This document shows, in pieces, positions 27,601 through 35,932 of a stretch of 64,000 nucleotides of DNA (its first letter is position 1; the number at the start of each line of letters is the position of its first letter). The position numbers and the translations under genes are program-made. Source of the stretch: Halomonas colorata. GTDB taxonomy: Bacteria; Pseudomonadota; Gammaproteobacteria; Pseudomonadales; Halomonadaceae. Location of the stretch: contig NZ_JABUZA010000014.1 of NCBI RefSeq assembly GCF_014897985.1, positions 19,743 to 83,742 of the forward strand, in the 5' to 3' direction. The notes beneath the pieces were generated by a model. That model saw nothing but the letters and a program-made list of their open reading frames with translations, had not been told where the DNA came from and searched no databases.

Positions 27601-30600
27601 AGCGAATGATTTGGCTCTGGCCATTACCGCGGTTCAGCGTCAACACGTAGAGCTGTCCAGTAACCGGGTTCTCGATAATATCCAGCGGATCTACATAGGT
27701 GATAACGTTGCCGTTAGGATCGCGCAGCACGTCATCACCGATCACATTGCCGTTAGCATCCAGCGTGATTGAGCGAATGTCGTCGCCACCCGAGTACTCG
27801 GTGAACAGTACGTTACCTTGCAGGTTGCCGCCGAACACGCCACTGGTGTACTCCACCGCGCCGTTGGGTGAGCGGTTTTCGCCAAGTGAATAAACGCCAG
27901 AGATATCGTAGGTGCCCTCAGGGTTGGTGCCGACCGGATAGCGGTCAACCTGGTTGGGGTCGCTGCCGCCCGTCGGGTTGCCGCCATTCATGATGTACTC
28001 ATCGCGCAGCGGATTGGGGTGACCGTAATAGCCCCCCTCAACGATCTTGAACAGATAGTCGTCCTGTTTTTCGACGTTGGTGTAACGCTCGTTTTCAGGC
28101 GTTGAAGGGTCGTCCGGTACGTTGCCGCCTGCCGCCGAGCCGTTGGTCGGCACATACAGGAAGCCGTTGGAGTGCCACACCAGGTCATAGGCGTTCCGCG
28201 CCCCGGTGGCGAAGATCGTCAGCACCGCGTCTTCGGCATAGGGGTCATAAAAGCTCTGGAGCACGGTGCCGTCAGCATCCTGCACCGTGGCGACACCACG
28301 CTCATCAAATACCAGGAATTCGCCGTTGCCCATGGGAATCGGATCATCCTTGGGATGGCCATCCGGGTCATCATAGCGCGTGTTCTGGCCGTTATTAGGC
28401 ACAGGTTCAGTGGAGACATCAAAGCCTCCAGGAGGCGCATCGCGGGTCGGATCAATCTCCATCACGGCGGCGTTCAGCAGACGCTCGGGGCGGTTGCCCC
28501 AGGCGCTATCCGGTTCACCCATGGCCGAGTTGGAGCCTTGAATCAGATACAGCAGATGCGTCGGCACGTCGGGGTTGGTAGCCGCGTCATAATCCGGATT
28601 GGCGCGGAACTCGAGGCTGTTAGTCACGTGGTCGCCGTTAGAGCGCGGAAGCCCCGTAATGTAGGGCTCGGCGACACCGGAAAAATCGCTGCCGCCATCC
28701 AGGGTGATCTTGGTAATGCGACCGCTGAACTCCGGCACGCCGTTATCGCGCCCATTGAGCGGGATGGGATAGTTGTCGGTGATCCACAGCACGTTCGAAT
28801 CGGTGGGATCGACCGTCAGGCCGATAATGCCCCGTCGGTCGTTACCGCTCTCAGCCCCCGCTTCGAAGAAGTAATCGCTTGGCAGCGAAAGCTCCTGACG
28901 GTTGACCAACGAGCCGTCGCTTGGATCGATGTCAAAGCGCAGGATCTGGCCGCCAATGGTGGCCACGTACATGGTCGAACCGTCAGAGGTAATTTCAAGC
29001 GACGTGAAGCCAAAGGCGTTGTCTGCGGCGCCATTGAGTTCAACCACATCGTTGAAGGCCACGTCACGGGCAACCACCTCGGGCGTTTCACCAGTGACGA
29101 AGGTATTGGTGTATTTCTGGAACTCACGGGTCGGCGCCAAAGCGTCATCGTTAGGGCCACGGTCCTGAAAGCCATCAATTACTAACGTATAGCTGGTAAA
29201 CGGTTTGAGTATGCCGCTGGGCGAAATCGTCAGTGAGTCGAAACCGCCCGTCGTATTGACGTTAAAGGAAACCTCCTCGCCGGTGACCGTTTCAAACAGC
29301 TTTACAGAGCCATCGTTAAGGCTCTCAAGCAAGGCTCCGCCACGCCCGTCGACCACCGAGATACCTACGAAAATATCCGAAGTCGGGTCAACGCCGGTAG
29401 GAATAGCGCCATTCTCTGGATCAAGATCAACCTCCACCTCGTTTTGCCCGACACCGGCAATAGCCCGCGCATCGGTGAAGAAGGCGTAATCCTCTGGGGC
29501 GGCGCGGTCATCGTCCGGGGTCAGGTCCGGCAGCGACTGAATCTCAATGTACTGGATCTCAGTGTTCTCGTTATCCAGGCCCATAGAGTCCAGCGTCAGA
29601 CGGCCATCAGTGACCTGCACGATACGAGTCACGAGGTCAGAACGTACACCATCGGTGTCGTCGGCCGGGTTACCGTCGGCTGGGAAATCATCTGGTCGGA
29701 AAGGCGTGAAGGGGTCGTTGAACAGCTCGCCCTCCGCATTGAGCACGTTGCGGCTGTCGTAAGGGCCCGAGGTGTCGCCAATCGAGATGGTGACCTCATA
29801 GTAGCCGTCGGCAAGCTCAATCTCCCAACCGGCGCGTATATAGTTGCTTCCGGGCTGGTCAAAGTGGGCATAGGTGCCCTGGCGTGGGTCGAGACCCGCG
29901 ATATCATCGGTACGGTCATTGACCGCCACGCTGGTCAGGCTCGATATATCCAGCGGCGTAGTGCCGGGTTCACCATCGTAAATCGACGCTTCGGTCACCC
30001 AGCCGTACTGGTAGGTTTGGCCATCGATGGTCACCGACTGAGTGCCGAAGGCTTTACCGTTATCGGCGATATACCCTTCAGGCACCGCTACTCCTTCTGG
30101 CTGGAAGTTTATCTTGACCGAGAAGCGCTCACCCGGCTCTACCACGTCCGGCGGCTCGACACCGTCACGGGTAATGCTCAGGCGGTCGATATTGGGGCCC
30201 GCTGCGGTCAGATTCTCCAGTCGGATGGTGTTGCTGCCCGCCTCGAGTTCAACCTCGATCGTGGTATCCGTCCAGTTCTGCCAGTCGGTGGTACCCACGC
30301 CGGTTGATACAAAGGCCAGGCTGCCCTGGGACTCACCTCCGACCAGAATATCCATGGGCCGGTCAGCACCGTTGCTGCCCGCATTGGCATAGCGCACGGT
30401 CAACGTATAGGTGCCCGCCTCATCGGCGACAACATTGAAGGAGGCGGCGTCGCCAATATCACCGCCCATATCCAGATAGCCGCTTCCCGTAAAGCCATCC
30501 CAGAGGCCATCGGCACCGGCGGCCTCGTTAGTTTCAGGATTCGCGGCATTGCGCACCTGGGTATCCAATGTGGTGCCTACGTTATCCGGATCATCGATGG

Positions 30601-33600
30601 CTAGCGCTTCGCCCTGAATCTCGAAGGTAAACGGTGCAGGAGGCGTTTCGCCATCATTGAAGTCGAATACGATCTGATCGATATTAGGGCCGTTAGCCAC
30701 GCCACCATTGGCTGCCGTGGGAATCGTCAGCGTTAACGTATTGGCGCCCTCTTCGAGCGTTACCTGTATCTCCTGCTCAAGCCACGCATCCCAAGGGTCA
30801 TTGACGCCATCATCTAGCGCATTGGTAAAGGCAACTTGGGGTTGTCCTGCACCATTAACCGCCAGATCCAATGGCCGAGGCGCAGTCCCCCCGTTGGCAT
30901 AGCGGATGGTGGCGGTGTAGGTGCCCGCGGTGGGCGCATCAATGTTAAATGTGATTTGGTCACCCGCATCGGTGCCGAAATCCATATAGGCACCGCCTAC
31001 CGCACCTTCCCGGTAATTGCCGAAGTCATCGGGATTGCTTGCGTCCACCGTACGTGTAACGGCTCCTTGGGCCGTGCCGCCAACGTCGGTAACGACGGCG
31101 TCTTCACCTTGCACGGTAAAGGGCTCCACCACTACGCTGCCATCGTCGATGGTGACGCTATCGCTGGCTTCAGCTTCGTTACCCGCAGCATCTGTCACGA
31201 TCAGCGTCACGGTAACGTTACCGCTCTGACCGCTGAGATCCACGCTGATATCGCCGTTTGCTGCAGGCGTTACGGCAGTGCGAGTGGCGCCGCCATCAAA
31301 GCTGACTTCATAGGCCACGATGTCGTCATCGGCACCGGCAACATTAAACATTGCCGTGGCGAGCTGGCCGGGCTCCAGAGTATCGTCGGCAACAGTCAGG
31401 CTCAGGTTGCCATCTTCATCTGCGCTGTCATCGACCGGGATCGGGCCGCTGCCCTCCTCGGTGATTTCAATGCGGTCGATATTGGGGCCGGTGGTCGCGC
31501 CTGCGGGAATAGCCAGTGAAACACTGTTACTGCCAGCCTCAAGGGTGATCGTAACGGTTTCAAAAAGCCAGTGGTTGAATCCTTCCTCGGGGCCGGTGCC
31601 ATCGGGATCAGTACTGGCAAACGGCAGCGCGTCGACATCACTTCCGTTAACGCTAAGATCAAGCGGGCGACCGGTGTTGCTGGCGTAGCGAATATTAAGA
31701 TCGTAGCTACCCGCTTCCGGAACCGTGATCGCAAACGTTATTGCATCACCCGCGGTATCGCCGAAATCAAGGTAACCTTCACCCGTGAACCCGGGTCGCA
31801 AGCCGTTGGGCAGGTCGGAATTGTCTTCGAGATTATCCGGATCACGAATGGTGGTAACGGTAGCGTTTGAGCCATTATCCAGGATGGTCAACACGCCCTC
31901 TTCGGCCTGAACAGCGAAGGGGATAAATTCGGCAACCTCCGCGTCATCTTCACTCACGCTACCACTGGCCGTGGCGGCGGCACTGTCGATAGCGAAGCTG
32001 TCATCCGTGGCGCCCGTAAGCGTGACGGCGACCGTCTCGGTGTCGTTGTCCTCATCATCGTTGGCTACATCAACCGCGAGCGTAGCGACGCCGTCGGTAA
32101 AGGTCACGGTACGGGTCTCGGCGACACCATCAATTTCTAGTGCAAGCTCTACATCGCCACTGAAAGAGTCCGAGGCGCTCAAGGCGAAGTTCAGCGTCGT
32201 GACGCCCGTATCGCCACCTTCTACGACCGTATCCGCATCAGCGATGCTGATCAGGATGGTGGGTTCAGGTTCAGGATCGACGCTGCCCATAGGCACAAAC
32301 TCGATATAGTCGATGCGCGCGTACTCCAACGCCGTCGAGTTGGCGGTGAGCGTCAGGGTGGCGTCATCGCCTACGGTCACATCGGTAAAGGTGACGGTGC
32401 GGAAGTTTTGCACCTGAACGCCGTTGCCGCTGTCGGCATCATCATCAAAGACCCAGTTGCCGCTGAAGCTTTCGCCTTCGGCGCTGCCGATACTCAGCTG
32501 GGCGGTGCTTTCACCGTCGTTTTCATCGATATAGCCAACAATAATGGTGTAGGTGCCTGCTGCCACCTTGCCATCCAGTAAATAGCTCGCGGTGCCTTCG
32601 CTGTTGCCGGGCATGCGAATTGCCTGGCCACCATCGGCGGCGGCAATATTTTCAATAGTGAAAGTGGTTGCGCTGTCGAAATCTTCCGCCTGCAGACGGA
32701 TCGGTTCGCCAGGCGCTGCACCATCGTCATCTTCACTGACGCTACCGATAGCCGTGGCCGCGGTGCTGTCAATTACAAAGCCGTCACTCGTCGCGCCGGT
32801 AAGGGTCACCGCGACGGCGTCTGTGCCATTGTCCTCGTCATCATTGGCTACATCGACTGCTAATGTAGCAACGCCGTCGGTAAAGGTAATCGTACGGGTC
32901 TCGGCGGCGCCATCAATGTCGAGGGAAAGTTCTACATCGCCGCTGAAATCATCCGAAGCGCTCAAGGCGAAGTTCAGCGTTGTGACGCCCGTATCGCCCC
33001 CTTCGACGACCGTATCCGCATCAGCGATGCTGATCAAAATGGCGGGTTCAGGCTCAGGATCGACGCTACCGGTGGACACAAACTCGATATAGTCAATGCG
33101 TGCATACTCCAACGCCGTCGAATTGGCGCTGAGCGATAGCGTGGCGCCATCGCCTACGGTCACACCGGTAAAGCTGACGGTGCGGAAGTTTTGGATCTGG
33201 GTGCCGTTGCCACTCTCGGCGTCGTCATCGAATACCCAGCTGCCGCTGAAGCTTTCGCCTTCGGCGTTGCCGATACTCAGTTGGGCGGTGCTTTCACCGT
33301 CGTTTTCATCGATATAGCCGACGATAACGGTGTAGGTGCCCGCGGCCACCTTGCCATCCAGCAAATAACTGGCGGTGCCTTCGCGGTTGCCGAGCATGCG
33401 AATCGCCTGGCCACCATCCGCGGCGGCAATATTTTCAACGGTGAAGGTGGTTGCACTGTCGAAATCTTCCGCCTGTAGACGGATTGGGTCGGCAGGGACG
33501 ATAACCTCTTCATCATCTTCGCTGACACTGCCGGTCGCCGTTGCGGCAGCGCTGTCGATAGCGAAGCCATCATCCGTAACGCCAGCGAGCGTGACCGCGA

Positions 33601-35299
33601 CGGTTTCGCTGCCGTTGTCTTCAGCATCATTGTCCACATCGACCATTAGCGTAGCCACACCGTCGGTAAAAGTGGCGGTGCGGGTCTCGGCGACGCCATC
33701 AATGTCGAGAGCCAGTTCCACATCACCACTGAAAGCCTCCGTTGCACTCAAAGTGAAGCTAAGCGTAGTAACGCCTTCATCACCACTCTCGACGACTGGA
33801 TCAGCGTCAGCGATGCTGAGCAGGATGGTAGGTGCCGGCGGCGCAGCTTCCAACAACGCTATCTCAAACTTATCGATATTAGGGCCGTTGGCACCGCCCC
33901 CCAGACGCAGGGTGTTACTACCGGCATCCAGCGTGACCTCAATGGTTTCGGTGGACCAGCCTTCCCATTCGGTCTGGCGAGTCGGATTCCCACTAGTGGG
34001 TGCTGCCGGTTGGTTGGCCGTCGGCACATCACTGACATCATCCGGATAGTAGCCGGGCTCCGCCGTTGCGGCGAAATTAAAAGTACCTAATGGCGTAGTC
34101 GAACCAGCATCAACCAGAGAAAGATCCAACGGGCGACCGGAGCTACTTGCATAGGTCACCGTGACGCTATAGGTACCGGCGGTGGCGACATCCAGCGTGA
34201 ACTCACCGTAAGCATTGGCGTTATTTAAGGCCCAATCAAGATAGCTTGCGCCCTCGGCGCCCACTCGGAAAGTTTCGCTGCCGCTCGTAAAATCGGCAAT
34301 ATTGTCGACGGTCACTACCCGGTTGGTTGCACTGTTGTCGTTATCAACCGTTGGAGAAAGCACCAGGTCTTCCCCCTGAATCACATAGACGTCAGGATTC
34401 GGCGCGCGCACTTCCAGATAATCGACGTTGGGCCCGCTGGCACCGTTGGACGTAAAGGTAACGGTGTTCTCGCCGGCCTCAAGCTGCACACGGATGATGC
34501 GCTCACCGAATTCGCTAAAATCGGTTGGAGTGGCATTTAGAGTGGTGCTGGGAAGGTCGAACATGCGATCCACCAGCTCGCCGTTAACGTCCAAGCGCAA
34601 GGGACGGTTTCGATCAGAGCCGTCATCGTTCTGGCTAAGCGCATAGCCCAGCCCTAGCTCGTACTCTCCCGCTTCGGCAACGCTGAATGTGAACGTCAGC
34701 GTCTCACCACCGTTGATACCATCGCCATAGTCTACATAAGCTTGACCATCGGCATTGACGGCATTCGGCTGCAGAACGGGGTCGCTAACCACGTTAATGC
34801 CAGGGCCCGAAGTAGCCGCCCAGGCGCCATCACTCGCATCGGCATCTTCGGCCTGTATGCGCAGTGGAGAGAAAGTGTCGGGCGTGACGGCCAACGCGGC
34901 CACCGGGGCTTCATCAGCCTGTAACAGTATTGTTTCGTAGGTAGCCTGCTCAATGGGCTCACTCTCTGGCGCCACATCAAGCTCAAGGTCCATATTCGAG
35001 CCTGGCAACACCTGACCAGATGCATCCAACGCTTCCAGGCGAAGCTTTAACATTCCCAAGGCAGGCGTGGGTAAATCATCAAAAACAAAGGGGCGCTCAA
35101 CGCTCTCAAATGTTGAGATCTCGTTGCGACCATCTTCCCAGATCATCCTGAGTGAATGAATAGACGGCTCCCAAGGAGAGGCATATGGCGTTACGTGAAG
35201 CTGGTTATCATGGAAGGTATCCCTGCCAAAGCGATCTCCCTCATTAATGGAACTCAGCAGAGTGTTCGCTTGGCTGGCAAAAAAAGACATAGAATACAT
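21677..35299 (-). CDS. Giant modular secreted protein (4540 residues): carbohydrate-binding-like, Calx-beta-like and beta-propeller modules
   Basis: No Sec signal peptide; the start has AAGGGG upstream. Modules by approximate residue: jelly-roll CBM/malectin-like units ending in GPNxDxLxI at 146-300, 305-483, 1124-1283, 1394-1550, 1555-1710, 2590-2758 and 2767-2895; Calx-beta-like at 488-597, 747-857 and 1009-1118, alternating with two CBM-like units (600-745, 860-1007); an Ig-like unit at 1300-1390; a malectin-like unit at 1723-1925; a second Ig-like unit to 2077; a sorbosone/glucose-dehydrogenase-like beta-propeller at 2079-2570; twin units with an Ig-like part and a C-terminal YDYNDN block (3020-3362, 3365-3692); an Asp/Asn-rich Ca-binding-like loop near 3697-3725; four CBM6-like units (3728-3885, 3897-4050, 4160-4320, 4326-4487) around a putative Ig/cadherin-like unit. 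The last 50 residues are acidic and Ala/Ser-rich, as expected of a type I secretion signal. Inferred role: exported polysaccharide-binding or matrix protein. Confidence 0.9.
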   Translation of the reverse strand: MYSMSFFASQANTLLSSINEGDRFGRDTFHDNQLHVTPYASPWEPSIHSLRMIWEDGRNEISTFESVERPFVFDDLPTPALGMLKLRLEALDASGQVLPGSNMDLELDVAPESEPIEQATYETILLQADEAPVAALAVTPDTFSPLRIQAEDADASDGAWAATSGPGINVVSDPVLQPNAVNADGQAYVDYGDGINGGETLTFTFSVAEAGEYELGLGYALSQNDDGSDRNRPLRLDVNGELVDRMFDLPSTTLNATPTDFSEFGERIIRVQLEAGENTVTFTSNGASGPNVDYLEVRAPNPDVYVIQGEDLVLSPTVDNDNSATNRVVTVDNIADFTSGSETFRVGAEGASYLDWALNNANAYGEFTLDVATAGTYSVTVTYASSSGRPLDLSLVDAGSTTPLGTFNFAATAEPGYYPDDVSDVPTANQPAAPTSGNPTRQTEWEGWSTETIEVTLDAGSNTLRLGGGANGPNIDKFEIALLEAAPPAPTILLSIADADPVVESGDEGVTTLSFTLSATEAFSGDVELALDIDGVAETRTATFTDGVATLMVDVDNDAEDNGSETVAVTLAGVTDDGFAIDSAAATATGSVSEDDEEVIVPADPIRLQAEDFDSATTFTVENIAAADGGQAIRMLGNREGTASYLLDGKVAAGTYTVIVGYIDENDGESTAQLSIGNAEGESFSGSWVFDDDAESGNGTQIQNFRTVSFTGVTVGDGATLSLSANSTALEYARIDYIEFVSTGSVDPEPEPAILISIADADTVVEGGDTGVTTLNFALSASDDFSGDVELSLDIDGAAETRTITFTDGVATLAVDVANDDEDNGTDAVAVTLTGATSDGFVIDSTAATAIGSVSEDDDGAAPGEPIRLQAEDFDSATTFTIENIAAADGGQAIRMPGNSEGTASYLLDGKVAAGTYTIIVGYIDENDGESTAQLSIGSAEGESFSGNWVFDDDADSGNGVQVQNFRTVTFTDVTVGDDATLTLTANSTALEYARIDYIEFVPMGSVDPEPEPTILISIADADTVVEGGDTGVTTLNFALSASDSFSGDVELALEIDGVAETRTVTFTDGVATLAVDVANDDEDNDTETVAVTLTGATDDSFAIDSAAATASGSVSEDDAEVAEFIPFAVQAEEGVLTILDNGSNATVTTIRDPDNLEDNSDLPNGLRPGFTGEGYLDFGDTAGDAITFAITVPEAGSYDLNIRYASNTGRPLDLSVNGSDVDALPFASTDPDGTGPEEGFNHWLFETVTITLEAGSNSVSLAIPAGATTGPNIDRIEITEEGSGPIPVDDSADEDGNLSLTVADDTLEPGQLATAMFNVAGADDDIVAYEVSFDGGATRTAVTPAANGDISVDLSGQSGNVTVTLIVTDAAGNEAEASDSVTIDDGSVVVEPFTVQGEDAVVTDVGGTAQGAVTRTVDASNPDDFGNYREGAVGGAYMDFGTDAGDQITFNIDAPTAGTYTATIRYANGGTAPRPLDLAVNGAGQPQVAFTNALDDGVNDPWDAWLEQEIQVTLEEGANTLTLTIPTAANGGVANGPNIDQIVFDFNDGETPPAPFTFEIQGEALAIDDPDNVGTTLDTQVRNAANPETNEAAGADGLWDGFTGSGYLDMGGDIGDAASFNVVADEAGTYTLTVRYANAGSNGADRPMDILVGGESQGSLAFVSTGVGTTDWQNWTDTTIEVELEAGSNTIRLENLTAAGPNIDRLSITRDGVEPPDVVEPGERFSVKINFQPEGVAVPEGYIADNGKAFGTQSVTIDGQTYQYGWVTEASIYDGEPGTTPLDISSLTSVAVNDRTDDIAGLDPRQGTYAHFDQPGSNYIRAGWEIELADGYYEVTISIGDTSGPYDSRNVLNAEGELFNDPFTPFRPDDFPADGNPADDTDGVRSDLVTRIVQVTDGRLTLDSMGLDNENTEIQYIEIQSLPDLTPDDDRAAPEDYAFFTDARAIAGVGQNEVEVDLDPENGAIPTGVDPTSDIFVGISVVDGRGGALLESLNDGSVKLFETVTGEEVSFNVNTTGGFDSLTISPSGILKPFTSYTLVIDGFQDRGPNDDALAPTREFQKYTNTFVTGETPEVVARDVAFNDVVELNGAADNAFGFTSLEITSDGSTMYVATIGGQILRFDIDPSDGSLVNRQELSLPSDYFFEAGAESGNDRRGIIGLTVDPTDSNVLWITDNYPIPLNGRDNGVPEFSGRITKITLDGGSDFSGVAEPYITGLPRSNGDHVTNSLEFRANPDYDAATNPDVPTHLLYLIQGSNSAMGEPDSAWGNRPERLLNAAVMEIDPTRDAPPGGFDVSTEPVPNNGQNTRYDDPDGHPKDDPIPMGNGEFLVFDERGVATVQDADGTVLQSFYDPYAEDAVLTIFATGARNAYDLVWHSNGFLYVPTNGSAAGGNVPDDPSTPENERYTNVEKQDDYLFKIVEGGYYGHPNPLRDEYIMNGGNPTGGSDPNQVDRYPVGTNPEGTYDISGVYSLGENRSPNGAVEYTSGVFGGNLQGNVLFTEYSGGDDIRSITLDANGNVIGDDVLRDPNGNVITYVDPLDIIENPVTGQLYVLTLNRGNGQSQIIRLDPAPGGVVDPVDPEPGDLESLLIIQAEDKTPDDGTAVTIATGAGAEIQIRDASNPETTQGLPNGLRPGSFGVDGNTNDNDGVLGGYADFGSTNVDFLTFTFDLSAAQAGDSVLRLRYANGGDANRPLEVFVNNVSVGVFDFSPPPGLTGDAAWAEWLTEDVAATLVSGQNTVRLQATANTGPNIDQLEILQGTPDTTPDVIQYEAESATLDGPVVVLSSNDDRNASGDGFVDFDGTGDQTITWTIDVSEAGSYDIGFRYALDTTKADRPLGLTINGVDLGQLNFEGQSNAAEDNWFFQNTLVTLQAGSNTVTLTAPNGVGPNIDLLQVPNAPTDNFVPVYADVSDGSRIELESGDSARTINELTADFYFTVDADGLYRLDLAANVGGDDGQGLSLTLNGQTVKVLAYPGVGEAGEEGVYVELKAGVEYNLRAVSTADGADDLDYLDVMPVSGNDNADIAVQSGDAAYFSDRLHFSYLENDSASNPNRDFKESATVTISNTGSDVLEILDADIEGPFVLENPSVFEGLTLAAGESLEVTVLFDRGSYTAPTNDAGDGVFEGRIRLVTNDADSPVAEIHMAGFWQARDEGGWEPNVNEVWEVFGFGNRIDGLTTVGGGENSVLNDFDLYRPVNDDEVMSRYWALADGVGEAKITQLAAYHGDGGATLGIHNPGNKNQDIIFSNHAGDNNQSLLPVKSNGQFATASFSLDDIPGSWTGQGVFGIEVANLSTDPSLNPQGGGTPPAGAEGIERGYTVRMFRALDANGNVIPNTYLGIMDYTGINYDYNDNMFLIEGVTPVIGGELTVINNDGVPSNDRLVMSRIENPANAAQMVHDEVTITLRNDGIENLDIESIEVSDTTLFELTQAFSAVTLEPGEAIDVTVRFIANDPNDASLYEASLIINSSDADEGEKVIQLAGLAQNQSESGQEPLVQEIINAFGYTTNVAEGQMNKGGLVEANGDEILAPYFQRAEGSSPIKISQLAAYHTQGDVARLFIHDVDSRNRDEILAHDEADGQTLLPRTLNNGNQLTITTLDRDAPFGFFAEISGRQGYISWSDPDANLYEDTIDAIGNPGTNLNWDASDGHLIRVYIAKDAAGNVIPDTYIVIQDYAGVNYDYNDNIFLVENVTPYDPTGAEDADGNGRVDLYDDDNNDGVPNFLDNPEPTGQTAFNASETAWVVGSEGLALEAKLYDNGGQGVAYNDTTPGHQGAAFRSDEAVDISNGTEALGYIADGEWVEYTLSVETAGTYTLSFSTSATSGGKTITAAFEQDGEFYTPSQVQSLPNTGSFTSFQTVGPLTFDLEEGEQVLRLTFNGGQLDLASFNLDFVAPVDDGQSAYNDTQTAWEVGADGLSLEARLYDNGGQGVAYNDSDAAHQGGSFRSDEAVDISTPSQAIGFIENGEWVEYTINVAEDGVYDLGFLTAMASTNSTARSITASFAKGDTPYVTASPVGVLPTGSWTTFTQTSTTQVALEAGEQVLRLTFNGGSMDLASFNLAPVDQTPVNQAPVVEEAINDVTLVEGEAISFSLPEDAFVDADGDSLAYTASGLPSGISMSSDGVFSGTATAAGSFDIIVTASDGQASVQAGFTLAVEEAPVDDGQQAFTANGEAWLVGGNFSLKAVNYDEGGQGVAYNDVDDFQIGTEVRPGDGVDIVGNGDAIGWVDEGEWVEYTLNIQQAGVYDLSFLSALGDVNGSQRSITATFTQGDGTPYSSSGPVVVSPTGGWGNFQPTNASQVALEAGEQVLRLTFNGGSMDLASFTLSRDGQQAFNAEGTPWLVDANDGLTLDAVNYDEGGQGVAYNDADAFQIGTVVRPGDGVDIVGEGEAVGWVDEGEWLEYTINVEQAGNHTLSFVTSSPNDGRTITAAVEQNGGFYEQASGSVPNSGDWGVYVDGPSLTLDLEEGVQVLRITFNGGSMDLASFQITRDAGAEAASASNMGMMMAMASEANDAAYLDEEVAALSDDVSISGVQDDAQSALM
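31945..33838. repeat. Tandem 783-786 bp repeat inside the giant gene
   Basis: About 2.4 copies of a unit made of one Calx-beta-like module and one CBM-like module. Equivalent bases lie at 31982, 32765 and 33551, spacings of 783 and 786 bp, both multiples of three. Long stretches are nearly identical between copies at the DNA level, so the duplication is recent or homogenised. Confidence 0.9.
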
Positions 35300-35932
35300 G
35301 GTCTACCCCTTGGCTTTAATTATTTTTTATAAGCGCACTCGATATGCACTTATGAGCACCCATTAACCGTTCCTTTTCTCAGCAGGCTTATGAGTGTAAA
35401 GCGCACGTTTAGCATTAACCGTGCTGAGGAGAGAACTGGCTATTCGAGAGTCTAACCGGGCTTTCTAGAGTGACAAGCTGGGGTATTTGACATACTTATT
35501 TACCAAAATGTTACTAAAAAATAAGCAGAGTCATTTTTTTAAATAATTTAAAATCAATGCATTAAAAAAAATACATAATTAAACCTAACTCCGTACAGAT
35601 GAAGCACCAGATAAAAAATAAGCGATTTTAATTACCAAAATAGCTTTATTACTTCGTAAAAAATATTGCACGATAAAAAAACAAACCATTAGTATTCAAA
35701 ACAAATAAAACTAAAAAAATGGTCACTTGGTTTCAAAACAAACCTGATACGCTGATTAATAACTCAATAATAAAATTATTTAAAACCTGAAACACAAAAA
35801 TCTCTTAGTAAAGTTAGCCAACAGGCGATTAGCGTCTCATGCCAATCCTGCTCATAGACTCGCAAGATTAACGTTGCCGTGTCGTGAAACGGGGCCGCAA
35901 GAGCAATTACAACAATGCCCTGGAGCTAGGCC
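35300..35932. promoter_or_regulatory. AT-rich divergent intergenic region of the exoprotein/exporter locus
   Basis: 632 bp without any convincing ORF. The part from about 35480 to 35800 is strikingly A/T-rich with many A-runs, in contrast to the GC-richer flanks. Near the giant gene, two 9-bp direct repeats CATTAACCG (35361-35369, 35413-35421; 52 bp apart) interleave with two copies of CTTATGAG (35349-35356, 35387-35394; 38 bp apart). These could be binding sites of a regulator of the giant gene. A perfect TTGACA at 35487-35492 has no good -10 partner. Confidence 0.6.

Noticed and set aside
28172..30307. Long plus-strand frames (28172-29185, 29444-30307) opposite the giant gene
   Set aside because: Their composition mirrors the repetitive minus-strand coding sequence, they lack ribosome sites and recognisable domains, and they follow from codon bias of the real gene.
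31945..33838. Repeats considered as CRISPR or satellite DNA
   Set aside because: Units are about 785 bp, in frame, and encode protein modules; there are no short direct repeats with unique spacers.
35487..35492. TTGACA as promoter of the exporter genes
   Set aside because: No acceptable -10 hexamer at 16-18 bases; it lies more than 440 bp from the start codon.
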